A stretch of 43,269 bases of DNA from an uncultured Flavobacteriales bacterium (GTDB lineage: Bacteria > Bacteroidota > Bacteroidia > Flavobacteriales > Flavobacteriaceae), in the NCBI GenBank assembly GCA_913058295.1, contig CAJXRD010000027.1, positions 1 to 43,269 on the forward strand, in the 5' to 3' direction. How positions within the stretch are numbered: position 1 is the first letter of the stretch; every line of letters begins with the position of its first letter. Below the pieces are notes generated by a model that saw only the letters and a list, made by a program, of their open reading frames with translations, ran no database searches and was not told where the DNA came from. Shown here piece by piece: positions 7,522 through 15,895 of the stretch. A program made the position numbers and the translations under genes.

Positions 7522-8904
7522 TTATGAATTCAACTCATTTTGAGCAATTAATTTTTTTGAAAGATAGTTAAACCGAATAAATAGCATAATCCCAGAAGAG
7601 GTAAGTCCAGCTAATAATCCAATCCATATTCCTGCGCTTTTATAATCAGTATAAAGTCCTAAATAATAAGAAATTGGAAATCCTATTAACCAATACGCTA
7701 TAAAGGTTATATAGGTTGGAATTTTAACATCTTGCATTCCACGTAAGGCTCCCAGAGCTACTACTTGAAGAGTATCTGATATTTGAAAAATTGCAGCAAT
7801 AAGCATCAGTTTTGAAGCGATGCTCCAAACTTCAAAGTTGTCCGTAAATTTGGCGGCGTCATCGTAATCTAAATAAACTTTAGGCAAACTTGTATTAAAT
7901 ATAAAAAACAAAATAGCAAAGACCACAGCAAATATTAAGGATAACATAAAAATAGAAAATGCAATTCGTCTAAGTTCTCTGTAACGTTTCATTCCCTTTT
8001 GGTTTCCCAAACGAATCATTGCCGTAACCCCTAATCCAATTGCAACCATAAACGTCATAGAAGAAAGGTTTAATGCGATCTGATTTGCTGCTTGAGGGTT
8101 TTTACCTAAAATCCCTGAAAGCCAAATAGCCGCAGTAAAAATGGCTACTTCAAAAAACATTTGCATAGCAGAAGGAAAGCCTAAATCGAAAAGCTTTTTT
8201 ATCATCTTCTTAGAGAGAACAAATATTTTAATATGAAGAACATAATCTCTGGTTTTTTGGTTTTGAGATAACAAATACCATAAATAAACCACCATAATTA
8301 CACGAGATACTAGTGTTCCAATTGCTGCACCTACAATACCCAATTGTGGCATTCCAAACTTTCCGAAAATAAACATATAGTTTAAAACTACATTGATAAC
8401 ATTTCCTATTAGCGTAGCGTACATAGGTCCTTTCGTCATAGACATCCCATCACTAAACTGCTTAAATGCTTGAAATATTACTAATGGAATTAAGGATGCT
8501 GCTACAAGGTTTAAATAAGGAATTGCTAATTCAACAACCTCTGGGGGTTGATTCATTACTCGCAATAATGGCTTTGCAGCAAATACTAATAAAAACAGAA
8601 CAATTCCGAGAACCGAGCATAAAAATAAGCCATGTTTAAAAATAGATTTTCCATTTTCGAAATTGTTTTCTCCGTCAGCTTCAGCAATTAATGGAGTTAT
8701 AGCTGTAGAAAAACCTATCCCCAAAGACATAGCTATAAACATAAAACTATTTCCTAAAGAAACTGCTGCTAATTCAGCAGTTCCCAACTGCCCTACCATA
8801 ATATTATCCACAAACGACACCATGGTATGACCTAGCATGCCCAAAATTACAGGGTAAGCAAGTTTTAGATTATAGCTGAATTCTTTAGTATAGTCGGAAA
8901 GCAA
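7522..8904 (-). CDS. MATE family (NorM-like) multidrug/Na+ antiporter
   Basis: The 460-residue protein has the twelve-helix MATE layout with two homologous halves. The N-terminal half begins LAYPVILGMLGHTMVSFVDN and VGQLGTAELAAVSLGN, a strong NorM signature; the second half starts near residue 235 with LGFPSAMQMFFEVAIF. Length is normal. Such proteins export cationic drugs or metabolites against Na+ or H+. It is the first gene of the operon running down to the PAP2 gene and is divergent from the DUF1801 gene, with 89 bp between them in which I see no full -7 consensus on the minus strand. The substrate cannot be inferred. Confidence 0.93.
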   Translation of the reverse strand: MLSDYTKEFSYNLKLAYPVILGMLGHTMVSFVDNIMVGQLGTAELAAVSLGNSFMFIAMSLGIGFSTAITPLIAEADGENNFENGKSIFKHGLFLCSVLGIVLFLLVFAAKPLLRVMNQPPEVVELAIPYLNLVAASLIPLVIFQAFKQFSDGMSMTKGPMYATLIGNVINVVLNYMFIFGKFGMPQLGIVGAAIGTLVSRVIMVVYLWYLLSQNQKTRDYVLHIKIFVLSKKMIKKLFDLGFPSAMQMFFEVAIFTAAIWLSGILGKNPQAANQIALNLSSMTFMVAIGLGVTAMIRLGNQKGMKRYRELRRIAFSIFMLSLIFAVVFAILFFIFNTSLPKVYLDYDDAAKFTDNFEVWSIASKLMLIAAIFQISDTLQVVALGALRGMQDVKIPTYITFIAYWLIGFPISYYLGLYTDYKSAGIWIGLLAGLTSSGIMLFIRFNYLSKKLIAQNELNS

Positions 8905-8993
8905 TTTTGATGATTTTGAAATGCTAAGTTATAAAACGAAGCCAATAAAAAACATAAACTTTCTTATATTTAAAGAAAATTATTTTATTTAAA

Positions 8994-9449
8994 ATGAAAT
9001 ACGAAGCCAATACCCCTGAAGAATATATTGATCAACTCCCAGAAAAACGACAAGAGCCATTTAAAAAGTTACGACAAACTATATTAGAGAATCTTCCAAA
9101 GGGTTTTGAAGAAAAAATGGGTTATGGAATGCCAGCATATGTGGTACCTCATTCTATTTATCCAGAAGGATATCATTGCGATCCAAAATTACCTTTGCCT
9201 TTTATAAATATTGCTTCACAAAAAAACTTCATTGCATTTTACCATATGGGAATTTATAGTGACCCTAAACTTTTAAAATGGTTTACAGAGGAATATCCAA
9301 AGCATGTAAAAAACAAATTAGATATGGGTAAGAGTTGTATGCGCTTTAAAAAAATGGATCAAATACCTTATTCATTATTAGGTAAGCTGGTATCTAAAGT
9401 CAAACCAGAAGACTGGATCAAAACCTATGAAAAGGTTTTAAAAAAATAG
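8994..9449 (+). CDS. DUF1801 (YdhG-like) protein
   Basis: The 151-residue soluble protein has the DUF1801 pattern: an N-terminal helix TPEEYIDQLPEKRQEPFKKL, the MGYGMPAYVV strand region, FINIASQKNFIAFYHMGIY in the core and the GKSCMRFKKMDQIP segment near the end. The family has a frataxin-like alpha/beta fold and no established biochemical role; iron handling has been suggested because of the fold. The gene is monocistronic and divergent from the MATE gene. Its last three bases overlap the hairpin of the minus-strand terminator that closes the AraC-type gene. Confidence 0.85.
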   Translation: MKYEANTPEEYIDQLPEKRQEPFKKLRQTILENLPKGFEEKMGYGMPAYVVPHSIYPEGYHCDPKLPLPFINIASQKNFIAFYHMGIYSDPKLLKWFTEEYPKHVKNKLDMGKSCMRFKKMDQIPYSLLGKLVSKVKPEDWIKTYEKVLKK

Positions 9450-9473
9450 AGACTTCCTTTTCAAGAAGCCTCT
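9441..9473 (-). terminator. Terminator of the AraC-type regulator gene
   Basis: Arms at 9448-9456 and 9465-9473 pair on the minus-strand transcript as GAGGCUUC with GAAGUCUC (one G-U pair) around an 8-nt loop, followed by a run of T (plus-strand A run 9441-9446). On the plus strand the same position is an A-C mismatch with no T run, so the signal faces left. It overlaps the DUF1801 stop codon. Confidence 0.6.
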
Positions 9474-9535
9474 AAACCCTATTAACTAACAAAAATTTAT
9501 ACTAAAAGATTAATAAAACTCGATTTATAATAAAA

Positions 9536-9655
9536 CAACCAATAAAAGCTTCAAATAATTAGAGAGCTTATTCTTAACAAAACAACTTTTATTTTCAATG
9601 ATGAAACAAAAAATTAAGAATTATAAAAATTAATATAAAGCTTAATTATTGGTTG
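9536..9655. repeat. Long-range imperfect inverted repeat in the 3' region of the AraC-type gene
   Basis: CAACCAATAAAAGCTT at 9536-9551 is matched in inverted form by AAGCTTAATTATTGGTTG at 9638-9655, with two extra bases in one arm and about 86 bp between. The rest of 9474-9738 is A/T-rich with no ORF over a dozen codons and no recognised RNA. The repeat may simply reflect base composition. Confidence 0.35.
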
Positions 9656-9738
9656 CTATATTAAAGAAACATAATTTTATAAGTTATCTAGGAAATTCCT
9701 ATAAACATTAACTAAATCCGAAGAATAGTTACCACAAG

Positions 9739-11361
9739 TTACACACTCAAAGAATCTATATATTGTGTAGGAGTAAGGGATAATATTTTTTTGAAAGATT
9801 TATTAAAAGTTACTTTGTTATTAAACCCAACTTCATAAGCCACATCAATAATATTCATATTGTTTTGTTTATCATTCTCTAAAATTAACCTGGCTTCTTC
9901 TATTCTATATTTATTAATTATCTCAAAGAAATTTAATCCAAAATGTTCGTTTATTACCTGTGAGGTATTATGTCTGGTTGTATCCAAACGCTGTGATAAA
10001 ATCTCTAGGCTAATATTATTTTGTCTATATATTTTTTCATTCTCTAAAAGATAAAGCAACTTTTCTTTTAAATCTTCAGAAAAACTATTTGTTAAACCAG
10101 ATTTCTTGTATTTATAATTTTCAGTATCGAAATAACCACTAGAAAACAATTTAGGCGTCAAAAATGCTTTATAACCAATATACAATACCATTATAGCCAT
10201 GGTCACAATTTGAAGGTGAAATAGAAAATCAATTCTTGGCAACATCTTAGTTACCATCATAAGACCATAAATACAATAAAAAACAACATAAGCAGAAACC
10301 AAGCCTGCCAAGCCTTTTTGCCATTTTAATTTTATAATAGAAAGCTTATCATTGTTTTTAGAAAATTTATAATAAATTCTTACAATTAATAAAGCATAAA
10401 TAACTAAAGATGTAAGCTTAACAATAAAAGCAACATCATAAATTCCTTTTGTACTTAAACTACTAACTTCTAGAAGTATTGCTAATTTTTCCTGACCGCT
10501 TAATAAATAATAAGGCAAAGCAGCGATAAAAATAAACAGTGTTGGAATAAAATGTAAAACATCTATCCATTTAAACTTATAATTTAGAACAATCTTTTTA
10601 TAATAGAAATATATAATAGGTCCGTATAAAAACGAAAATGTTAATGACATTAACATTGTATGAGGATAACTAAATTTTAAATTTGTAAGATAAAAGAACA
10701 GGTCTAAAATAAAAACAGAGTGCATTAATACAAAAATGCTAATTAAAGTATTTGAAATATTATTAGTATTATTTTTTAAATTCAATACTATGAATATAAA
10801 AACCCCTATTAATGAAGCAAATAAATAGAATAAATTAATAGGACTTAAATTAGTTTTATATTTACTTTCAAGTACTTTAAATTCTTCTGAATTTGAAATA
10901 CCATTAAATACATCATTATTAATAAAGCCTATATGTAATGTTGACTTTATATATTTATCTATATAAATTGAGGCCTTTTCTGCTTCGTTATTTTGAGCAT
11001 ATTCTATTGCTGTCCATCTAAATATTTGACTAGAATCGGTTAGAATTTTTTGATTTATTTCTACTCCTTTTATATTAACCGAATTTAAACGAGCTTCAAT
11101 ATTATCAAAATAAATTCTATCCGTATTTAGCAAAAACAAATTACCAGCCTCTTCTATTTTAAAATCTAGTAAACTTTCTTCGGCTAAAAGAATATTGCTT
11201 GTAGAATTTAAAAACACAAAGGTTAATAAAAACGCAAAACGAAATTTAAATAATATTTTAATCGGCTCTTTCAATCTGCAATAATTTTGTTTTATAAATA
11301 TACTAACAGAAAGGGTAAAAACAATGGGGCAAAGTACCTCCCGATAATAATTTACTAGCAT
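9739..11361 (-). CDS. Membrane-anchored AraC-type transcriptional regulator
   Basis: The 540-residue protein joins an extracytoplasmic sensor region to a cytoplasmic DNA-binding domain. An N-terminal hydrophobic stretch resembling a signal sequence (about residues 42-60) is followed by a 110-residue soluble part, then about seven membrane helices between residues 175 and 400. The C-terminal 100 residues form an AraC double HTH: NISLEILSQRLDTTRHNTSQ, then INEHFGLNFFEIINKYRIEEA and finally IIDVAYEVGFNNKVTFNKSF before LTPTQYIDS. Membrane AraC regulators of this layout are frequent in Flavobacteriaceae; their signals are mostly unknown. The first 40 residues look like an extension upstream of the likely signal sequence, so a later non-ATG start is possible. 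The gene is alone between the DUF1801 and M28 genes, so no target is suggested by context. Confidence 0.82.
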   Translation of the reverse strand: MLVNYYREVLCPIVFTLSVSIFIKQNYCRLKEPIKILFKFRFAFLLTFVFLNSTSNILLAEESLLDFKIEEAGNLFLLNTDRIYFDNIEARLNSVNIKGVEINQKILTDSSQIFRWTAIEYAQNNEAEKASIYIDKYIKSTLHIGFINNDVFNGISNSEEFKVLESKYKTNLSPINLFYLFASLIGVFIFIVLNLKNNTNNISNTLISIFVLMHSVFILDLFFYLTNLKFSYPHTMLMSLTFSFLYGPIIYFYYKKIVLNYKFKWIDVLHFIPTLFIFIAALPYYLLSGQEKLAILLEVSSLSTKGIYDVAFIVKLTSLVIYALLIVRIYYKFSKNNDKLSIIKLKWQKGLAGLVSAYVVFYCIYGLMMVTKMLPRIDFLFHLQIVTMAIMVLYIGYKAFLTPKLFSSGYFDTENYKYKKSGLTNSFSEDLKEKLLYLLENEKIYRQNNISLEILSQRLDTTRHNTSQVINEHFGLNFFEIINKYRIEEARLILENDKQNNMNIIDVAYEVGFNNKVTFNKSFKKILSLTPTQYIDSLSV

Positions 11362-11478
11362 GAAATTTAAATCCTAAAAATCAAAACACATGTAATCTAT
11401 TTATTTACAGTGATTTATGTTTTGTTTAAAGAAAATACTTACGTTGATGCAAGAAGGGTTGAAATGCTTGCAAGTTCT

Positions 11479-11496
11479 CTTAATTTATAAATTAAG
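11479..11496. repeat. 18-bp perfect A/T-rich palindrome
   Basis: CTTAATTTATAAATTAAG is a perfect palindrome between the end of the M28 peptidase gene and the start of the AraC-type gene. No T run follows on the minus strand, so it is not a standard terminator; an operator for the downstream AraC-type gene is possible. A/T-rich palindromes arise easily in this genome. Confidence 0.4.
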
Positions 11497-11514
11497 ACTA
11501 AAATAACCCCTTTT

Positions 11515-12900
11515 TTACCTTAAATATTTATCAAATAGGTACACTAAACTAGTCATTGCAGCAGCGCCAAGTTCTAATTCGCGTTTATTTATGGCATCGA
11601 ATGTATCGTTTGCTGCATGGTGATAATCAAAATATCTTTGAGAGTCTGGTCGCAATCCAGCCAAGATTATTCCTTCTTTTTTTAATGGACCAATGTCTGC
11701 TCCACTACCACCTTTTTCAAAATAATTCAATAAATAAGGTTCAAATAATGGTTTCCAACTTTTTACCAATTCAAAGTTTTTATCATCTATATCAAATGAA
11801 AAACCTCTAGGTGTAAATCCTCCAGAATCACTTTCCAAAGCAAATATATGATCCTCATTTTTTCGCTCTGCTTCCGAGGCATATTTTTTACCTCCTCTTA
11901 ATCCATTTTCTTCATTCATAAACAAAACAACTCTTATGGTATGCTTAGGCTTATAATTCATTTTTTTAAGAATTCTTAAAACTTCCATAGACTGTACACA
12001 ACCTGCTCCATCGTCATGAGAACCATCTCCTAAATCCCAAGAATCTAAATGACCACCAACCACAATGTATTTATTAGGATATTCACTTCCAATAATTTCA
12101 CCAATCACATTATAAGATTGTACATCACTATGAGTTCTACAATTCTGATTAAAATAAAATAAAAGATCGGGCTGCAATTTTAAAGTAGCGCTTAAGTAAT
12201 TTGCACCATTGGTACTAATTGCGCAAGCAGGAATATGCAAATTAGCAGGAATATCGCCATAACTCATCACTCCAGTATGTGGAAAATCGTCCATTCGTAA
12301 ATTCATGGATCGCACCACAACTCCGACTGCTCCATATTTTGCTGCTTTTTCTGCTCCAGAATAACGTTGATCTACACTACCACCATAAGCTTTAAACGTT
12401 TGGATTAAATCTGATTGCATGGGACGGTTATAAAAAACTATTTTCCCTTCTATTTTTTCACGCCCTAAAACTTCTAACTCTTCAAAAGAAGTAACCTCTA
12501 CAACTTCTGCTTTTAGACCTCCATAAGGTGTGGCAACAGAACCTCCAAGAGCACAAACATTCGTTGTTGATGTTACTCCAGGAGAAGTTTCTATATATGA
12601 AAATTCTGCAACTCCTCTTGTCCATTTTGGAACCATAACAGATTGTAACCAAACTTTATCTAACCCTAATTCATCTAATTGATCCTCTGTATAAGTTACT
12701 GCTAATTCTGCTCCAAGGGAACCCGAAAGTCTTGAGCCTATGCTGTTAGAAAGGTAATCCAGCCAATCATAACTAGCACCATCTTGTAAAGCTATATTGT
12801 AAATACTCTTAATGGCAATAGAATCTTCTTTATTAATTTTTTGAGAATAGCCTGTAACTATAAAACAAAGTGTTATTATTATTAGGATTGTTTTTTTCAT
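11515..12900 (-). CDS. Secreted M28 family zinc aminopeptidase/carboxypeptidase
   Basis: The 461-residue protein has a Sec signal peptide (MKKTILIIITLCFIVTGYSQ, cleavage after about residue 20) and so acts in the periplasm or outside. A PA-like insert (about residues 130-245) precedes the M28 catalytic domain, where all zinc ligands are visible: His and Asp in VVGGHLDSWD, the bridging Asp in SHDDGAGC, the Glu pair in MNEENG, Asp in ALESDSGG and His in FDYHHAANDTFD. It resembles plasma glutamate carboxypeptidase-like members. It is the last gene of a six-gene minus-strand run, 20 bp after the PPK2 gene. The N-terminal SRLSGS segment is the usual family start of the mature protein. Confidence 0.92.
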   Translation of the reverse strand: MKKTILIIITLCFIVTGYSQKINKEDSIAIKSIYNIALQDGASYDWLDYLSNSIGSRLSGSLGAELAVTYTEDQLDELGLDKVWLQSVMVPKWTRGVAEFSYIETSPGVTSTTNVCALGGSVATPYGGLKAEVVEVTSFEELEVLGREKIEGKIVFYNRPMQSDLIQTFKAYGGSVDQRYSGAEKAAKYGAVGVVVRSMNLRMDDFPHTGVMSYGDIPANLHIPACAISTNGANYLSATLKLQPDLLFYFNQNCRTHSDVQSYNVIGEIIGSEYPNKYIVVGGHLDSWDLGDGSHDDGAGCVQSMEVLRILKKMNYKPKHTIRVVLFMNEENGLRGGKKYASEAERKNEDHIFALESDSGGFTPRGFSFDIDDKNFELVKSWKPLFEPYLLNYFEKGGSGADIGPLKKEGIILAGLRPDSQRYFDYHHAANDTFDAINKRELELGAAAMTSLVYLFDKYLR

Positions 12901-12920
12901 TTATAAAGTCTTTAAATTAT

Positions 12921-13799
12921 TTATTCATTTTCAAGCTCCTGTCTGTATTCCTCTATTTTCGCTTTAACCTTAGGCTCTAATTCAGGTTCTACTATGTCTT
13001 TGTATTTACTTAACTCCTGAAGTAATAATGACGCAACAATTAACCTAGCTGCAGGTTTATTATCTGCTGGTATACTATACCATGGAGCATAAGACTTTGT
13101 TGTTTTATTTATTGCATCTTGATAACAAGACATATAATTATCCCAAAGTTTTCTTTCCTTTAAGTCTCCAGGTGAAAACTTCCAATTTTTGTTGGGCTTA
13201 TTTAATCGTCTAATAAGTCTGTTTTTTTGCTCTTCTTTAGAGAGGTTCATAAAGAATTTAAAAATCAAGGTACCATTTTGAACTAGAGTTTTTTCAAAAG
13301 AATTTATTTGCTCAAAACGTTGGTCCCAAAATTCCTCATTAACATCTTCAACAAAATTTACATTAGGTAATTTCTCGCTTAATATATAATTAGAGTGAAC
13401 TCTAGTGACCAATACATTTTCATAATGAGTCCGATTAAATACCCCAAATTTCCCTCTAGCTGGTAAAGCAATATAATGTCTCCATAAATAATCATGGTTA
13501 ATCTCAAGGCTTGTTGGTTGCTTAAAACTATGCACTTCGACTCCTCTTACATTGAAGTCCTTAAACACTTCCCGTATTAAACTATCTTTTCCAGAAGTAT
13601 CCATACCCTGAAAACACACCAATACAGAATATTTCCCATGGGCATAAATTGTATCTTGCAATTCGCCAAGTTTAATTCTAGTTTTCTCTAATTGTTTTTC
13701 TAGTTTCTTATCTGAAAGCCCAAAATCTTTAGAAGTATTCGCATTAGAAATATCAATAGAGGACTCAATTTTATAATCGGAAATTTGAACACTTTTCAT
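12921..13799 (-). CDS. Polyphosphate kinase 2 family phosphotransferase
   Basis: PPK2 enzymes use polyphosphate to phosphorylate nucleotides. The 292-residue single-domain protein has the Walker A motif CFQGMDTSGKDSLIREVF (about residues 62-79), the Walker B-like segment VFNRTHYENVLVTRVH, and a lid helix with EEQKNRLIRRL. The FNR-x-HYE form is what I associate with the PPK2 class that accepts both AMP and ADP; the class assignment is tentative. Family enzymes work in the cytoplasm. It starts 7 bp after the stop of the response regulator, so it is translationally close to a regulatory gene and to an MscS channel; a stress-energy role is a plausible inference. Confidence 0.9.
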   Translation of the reverse strand: MKSVQISDYKIESSIDISNANTSKDFGLSDKKLEKQLEKTRIKLGELQDTIYAHGKYSVLVCFQGMDTSGKDSLIREVFKDFNVRGVEVHSFKQPTSLEINHDYLWRHYIALPARGKFGVFNRTHYENVLVTRVHSNYILSEKLPNVNFVEDVNEEFWDQRFEQINSFEKTLVQNGTLIFKFFMNLSKEEQKNRLIRRLNKPNKNWKFSPGDLKERKLWDNYMSCYQDAINKTTKSYAPWYSIPADNKPAARLIVASLLLQELSKYKDIVEPELEPKVKAKIEEYRQELENE

Positions 13800-13806
13800 A
13801 ATCTAT

Positions 13807-14970
13807 TTATTTACTTGCGAATAATTTTACATCTTTCTCACTAACTTCTTTACCACCCAATATAATTAATCGTTCTACTACATTGCGAAGTTCCCTAATA
13901 TTACCAGTCCAATCGTATTCTTGTAATAAAGAAATTGCACTCTTTGAAAACTCTTTATGAGTATTACCATGTTCCTCAGCAATCTTTTTACTGAAATGCT
14001 CTATTAACAAAGGAATATCCTCTCTACGTTCATTTAATGAAGGCACATGTATTAATATTACCGCAAGACGATGGTATAAATCTTCTCTGAATCTTCCTTC
14101 TTTAATTTCTTTTTTCAAGTTTTTATTTGTTGCAGCAAGCACTCTAACGTTTACTTTTATGTCTCGGTCGCTTCCTACTCTACTTATTTTATTTTCCTGA
14201 AGAGCTCTTAACACCTTTGCTTGGGCAGAAAGACTCATATCCCCTATTTCATCTAAAAATATAGTTCCATTATTAGCAGCTTCAAATTTCCCTGCTCTAT
14301 CCTTACTTGCTCCTGTAAAACTTCCCTTTTTATGACCAAACAACTCACTTTCTATAAGCTCGCTTGGAATTGCTGCACAATTAACTTCTATTAATGGCCC
14401 TTTGGATCGATCACTTTTTTGATGCAACCAATGGGAAACCAATTCCTTTCCTGTACCATTATCTCCTGTGATAAGCACACGAGCTTCACTTGGCGCTACT
14501 TTTTCTATAATTTCTTTAATATGAGAAATTGCAAGTGACTCGCCAATCATTTTATATTTTTGACTCACTTTTTTCTTAAGTCGGGTATTTTCAACCACTA
14601 ATTCTTTACTATCTAAAGCAATTCGAACCGTATTTAGTAATCTGTTTAAATCTGGAGGTTTAGAAATATAATCAAATGCACCTAAGCGCATGGTATTAAC
14701 AGCTGTATCTAAGTCCCCATGCCCCGAAATCATAACAACAGGAACTTCAGGTTTTAGTTTTTTAATAGCTTCTAGGACTTCAACACCGTCCATTTTAGGC
14801 ATTTTAATATCGCATAAAACCAAATCAAATTCTTCGCTTCTAATTCGCTCTATTCCTTTTAGTCCATCTTCAGCTTCAAAAACTTGGTAGCTTTCATTTT
14901 CTTCAGAAAGTATCTTTACCAATACTCGGCGAATTGCCGCTTCATCTTCAATGATTAATATATTAGACAT
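13807..14970 (-). CDS. NtrC-type response regulator lacking the Fis HTH domain
   Basis: This 387-residue protein has a receiver domain (residues 1-120; acidic pocket E8-D9, phospho-acceptor D54 in LVLCDIKMPKMDG, Lys in DYISKPPD) and a sigma-54 AAA+ domain: Walker A GDNGTGKE, the sigma-54 contact loop as GSFTGA, Walker B GTIFLDEIGDM and the R-finger region FREDLYHRL. NtrC proteins normally end with a Fis-type HTH at about residues 400-460; here the chain stops after the AAA+ lid at KDVKLFASK, and no HTH is encoded in any frame in the 7 bp before the next gene. The same short form exists elsewhere in Bacteroidota as far as I recall, so this is a natural variant and not a fresh truncation. No histidine kinase is adjacent. 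It lies between mscS and ppk2 in one run of genes. Confidence 0.92.
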   Translation of the reverse strand: MSNILIIEDEAAIRRVLVKILSEENESYQVFEAEDGLKGIERIRSEEFDLVLCDIKMPKMDGVEVLEAIKKLKPEVPVVMISGHGDLDTAVNTMRLGAFDYISKPPDLNRLLNTVRIALDSKELVVENTRLKKKVSQKYKMIGESLAISHIKEIIEKVAPSEARVLITGDNGTGKELVSHWLHQKSDRSKGPLIEVNCAAIPSELIESELFGHKKGSFTGASKDRAGKFEAANNGTIFLDEIGDMSLSAQAKVLRALQENKISRVGSDRDIKVNVRVLAATNKNLKKEIKEGRFREDLYHRLAVILIHVPSLNERREDIPLLIEHFSKKIAEEHGNTHKEFSKSAISLLQEYDWTGNIRELRNVVERLIILGGKEVSEKDVKLFASK

Positions 14971-14995
14971 AATTGTACTTATTTAATGGAAAAAA

Positions 14996-15889
14996 TTAGG
15001 ATTCTTTTGAATTTGGATAATAGTGTACATCGCGTTGCGGAAATGGTATGATAATATTGTTTTCTCGAAATAAACGATCTATAGTAAATCTAATTTCACT
15101 TCTCAATCTTGGCACTTTAAAACTATCATTTATATAAAAATTTAAATTAAATAGTAAAGCGGAATCTCCAAAATCTTCAAAAGTAACAAATGGGCTTGGT
15201 TTTTTTAAAACATTGGATTGATTGCTTAAACTTTCTAATAGTAATTTTTTTACTCTATCAGTATCGCTTCCATAGGCAACTCCAACAGAAACATGTTCCC
15301 TTGTCGTCTTTCTATTTTGAGTATAATTGTAAATTGAATTTCTAATAAGAATATGGTTTGGGATGATTATAATTTTATCATCTCTAGTAACTGCTCTTGT
15401 AGTTCTCAATTTTATCTCTAAAACCTTTCCTACCTTACCATCCACTTCAATAATATCTCCTACTAAAAGAGATTTATCTAAAATAATAAATATACCACCT
15501 ATAACATCCTGAAAAAGATCTTGTAATGCTAGACCTAATCCTACTAATAATGCTGCTGATGCTGCAAGAAATGGAGTGATATTTATCCCAGTCATACCTA
15601 ATATTACAAAGAATACTATGATATAAACTACATAGTTAAAAAACTTAAAGGCACTAATAAATTTTAATTTATCAGTCTCATCCATTTTTCGAGTTAAAAA
15701 TTTTCTAATATATTTTAGAATATATTTTACAACAATTAGAACTAATATTAAGGTCAATATTACTCCAACAGTTAGATTTATTTTGTTTTCTCCACTTCCA
15801 AAATGTATTCCTAAATCAAGAAACTCTTTGATAGATTCCCATATATTTTCTTCAATTTCTTCAATTTTTTCTACAACTTTTTCTTGCAT
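14996..15889 (-). CDS. MscS family mechanosensitive channel
   Basis: The 297-residue protein has an N-terminal helix, three membrane segments (about residues 30-130) and the conserved pore helix and beta domain: LVGLGLALQDLFQDVIGGIF, LDKSLLVGDIIEVDG, VGKVLEIKLRTTRAVTRDD and IIIPNHILIRNSIYNYTQN. This is the small-conductance mechanosensitive channel core, which releases solutes during hypo-osmotic shock at the inner membrane. It starts 6 bp after the ABC permease stop and ends 25 bp before the response regulator gene. Length and domain order are normal for the short form. Confidence 0.93.
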   Translation of the reverse strand: MQEKVVEKIEEIEENIWESIKEFLDLGIHFGSGENKINLTVGVILTLILVLIVVKYILKYIRKFLTRKMDETDKLKFISAFKFFNYVVYIIVFFVILGMTGINITPFLAASAALLVGLGLALQDLFQDVIGGIFIILDKSLLVGDIIEVDGKVGKVLEIKLRTTRAVTRDDKIIIIPNHILIRNSIYNYTQNRKTTREHVSVGVAYGSDTDRVKKLLLESLSNQSNVLKKPSPFVTFEDFGDSALLFNLNFYINDSFKVPRLRSEIRFTIDRLFRENNIIIPFPQRDVHYYPNSKES

Positions 15890-15895
15890 ATTGGA

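Noticed and set aside
9474-9738. Possible small RNA or short gene in the AT-rich gap
   Set aside because: No ORF longer than about a dozen codons, no promoter box and only a weak long-range inverted repeat; base composition explains most of it.
13800-13806. Frameshifted Fis HTH after the response regulator
   Set aside because: Only 7 bp separate the stop codon from ppk2, and ppk2 starts with its own complete family N terminus, so no HTH remnant is hidden there.
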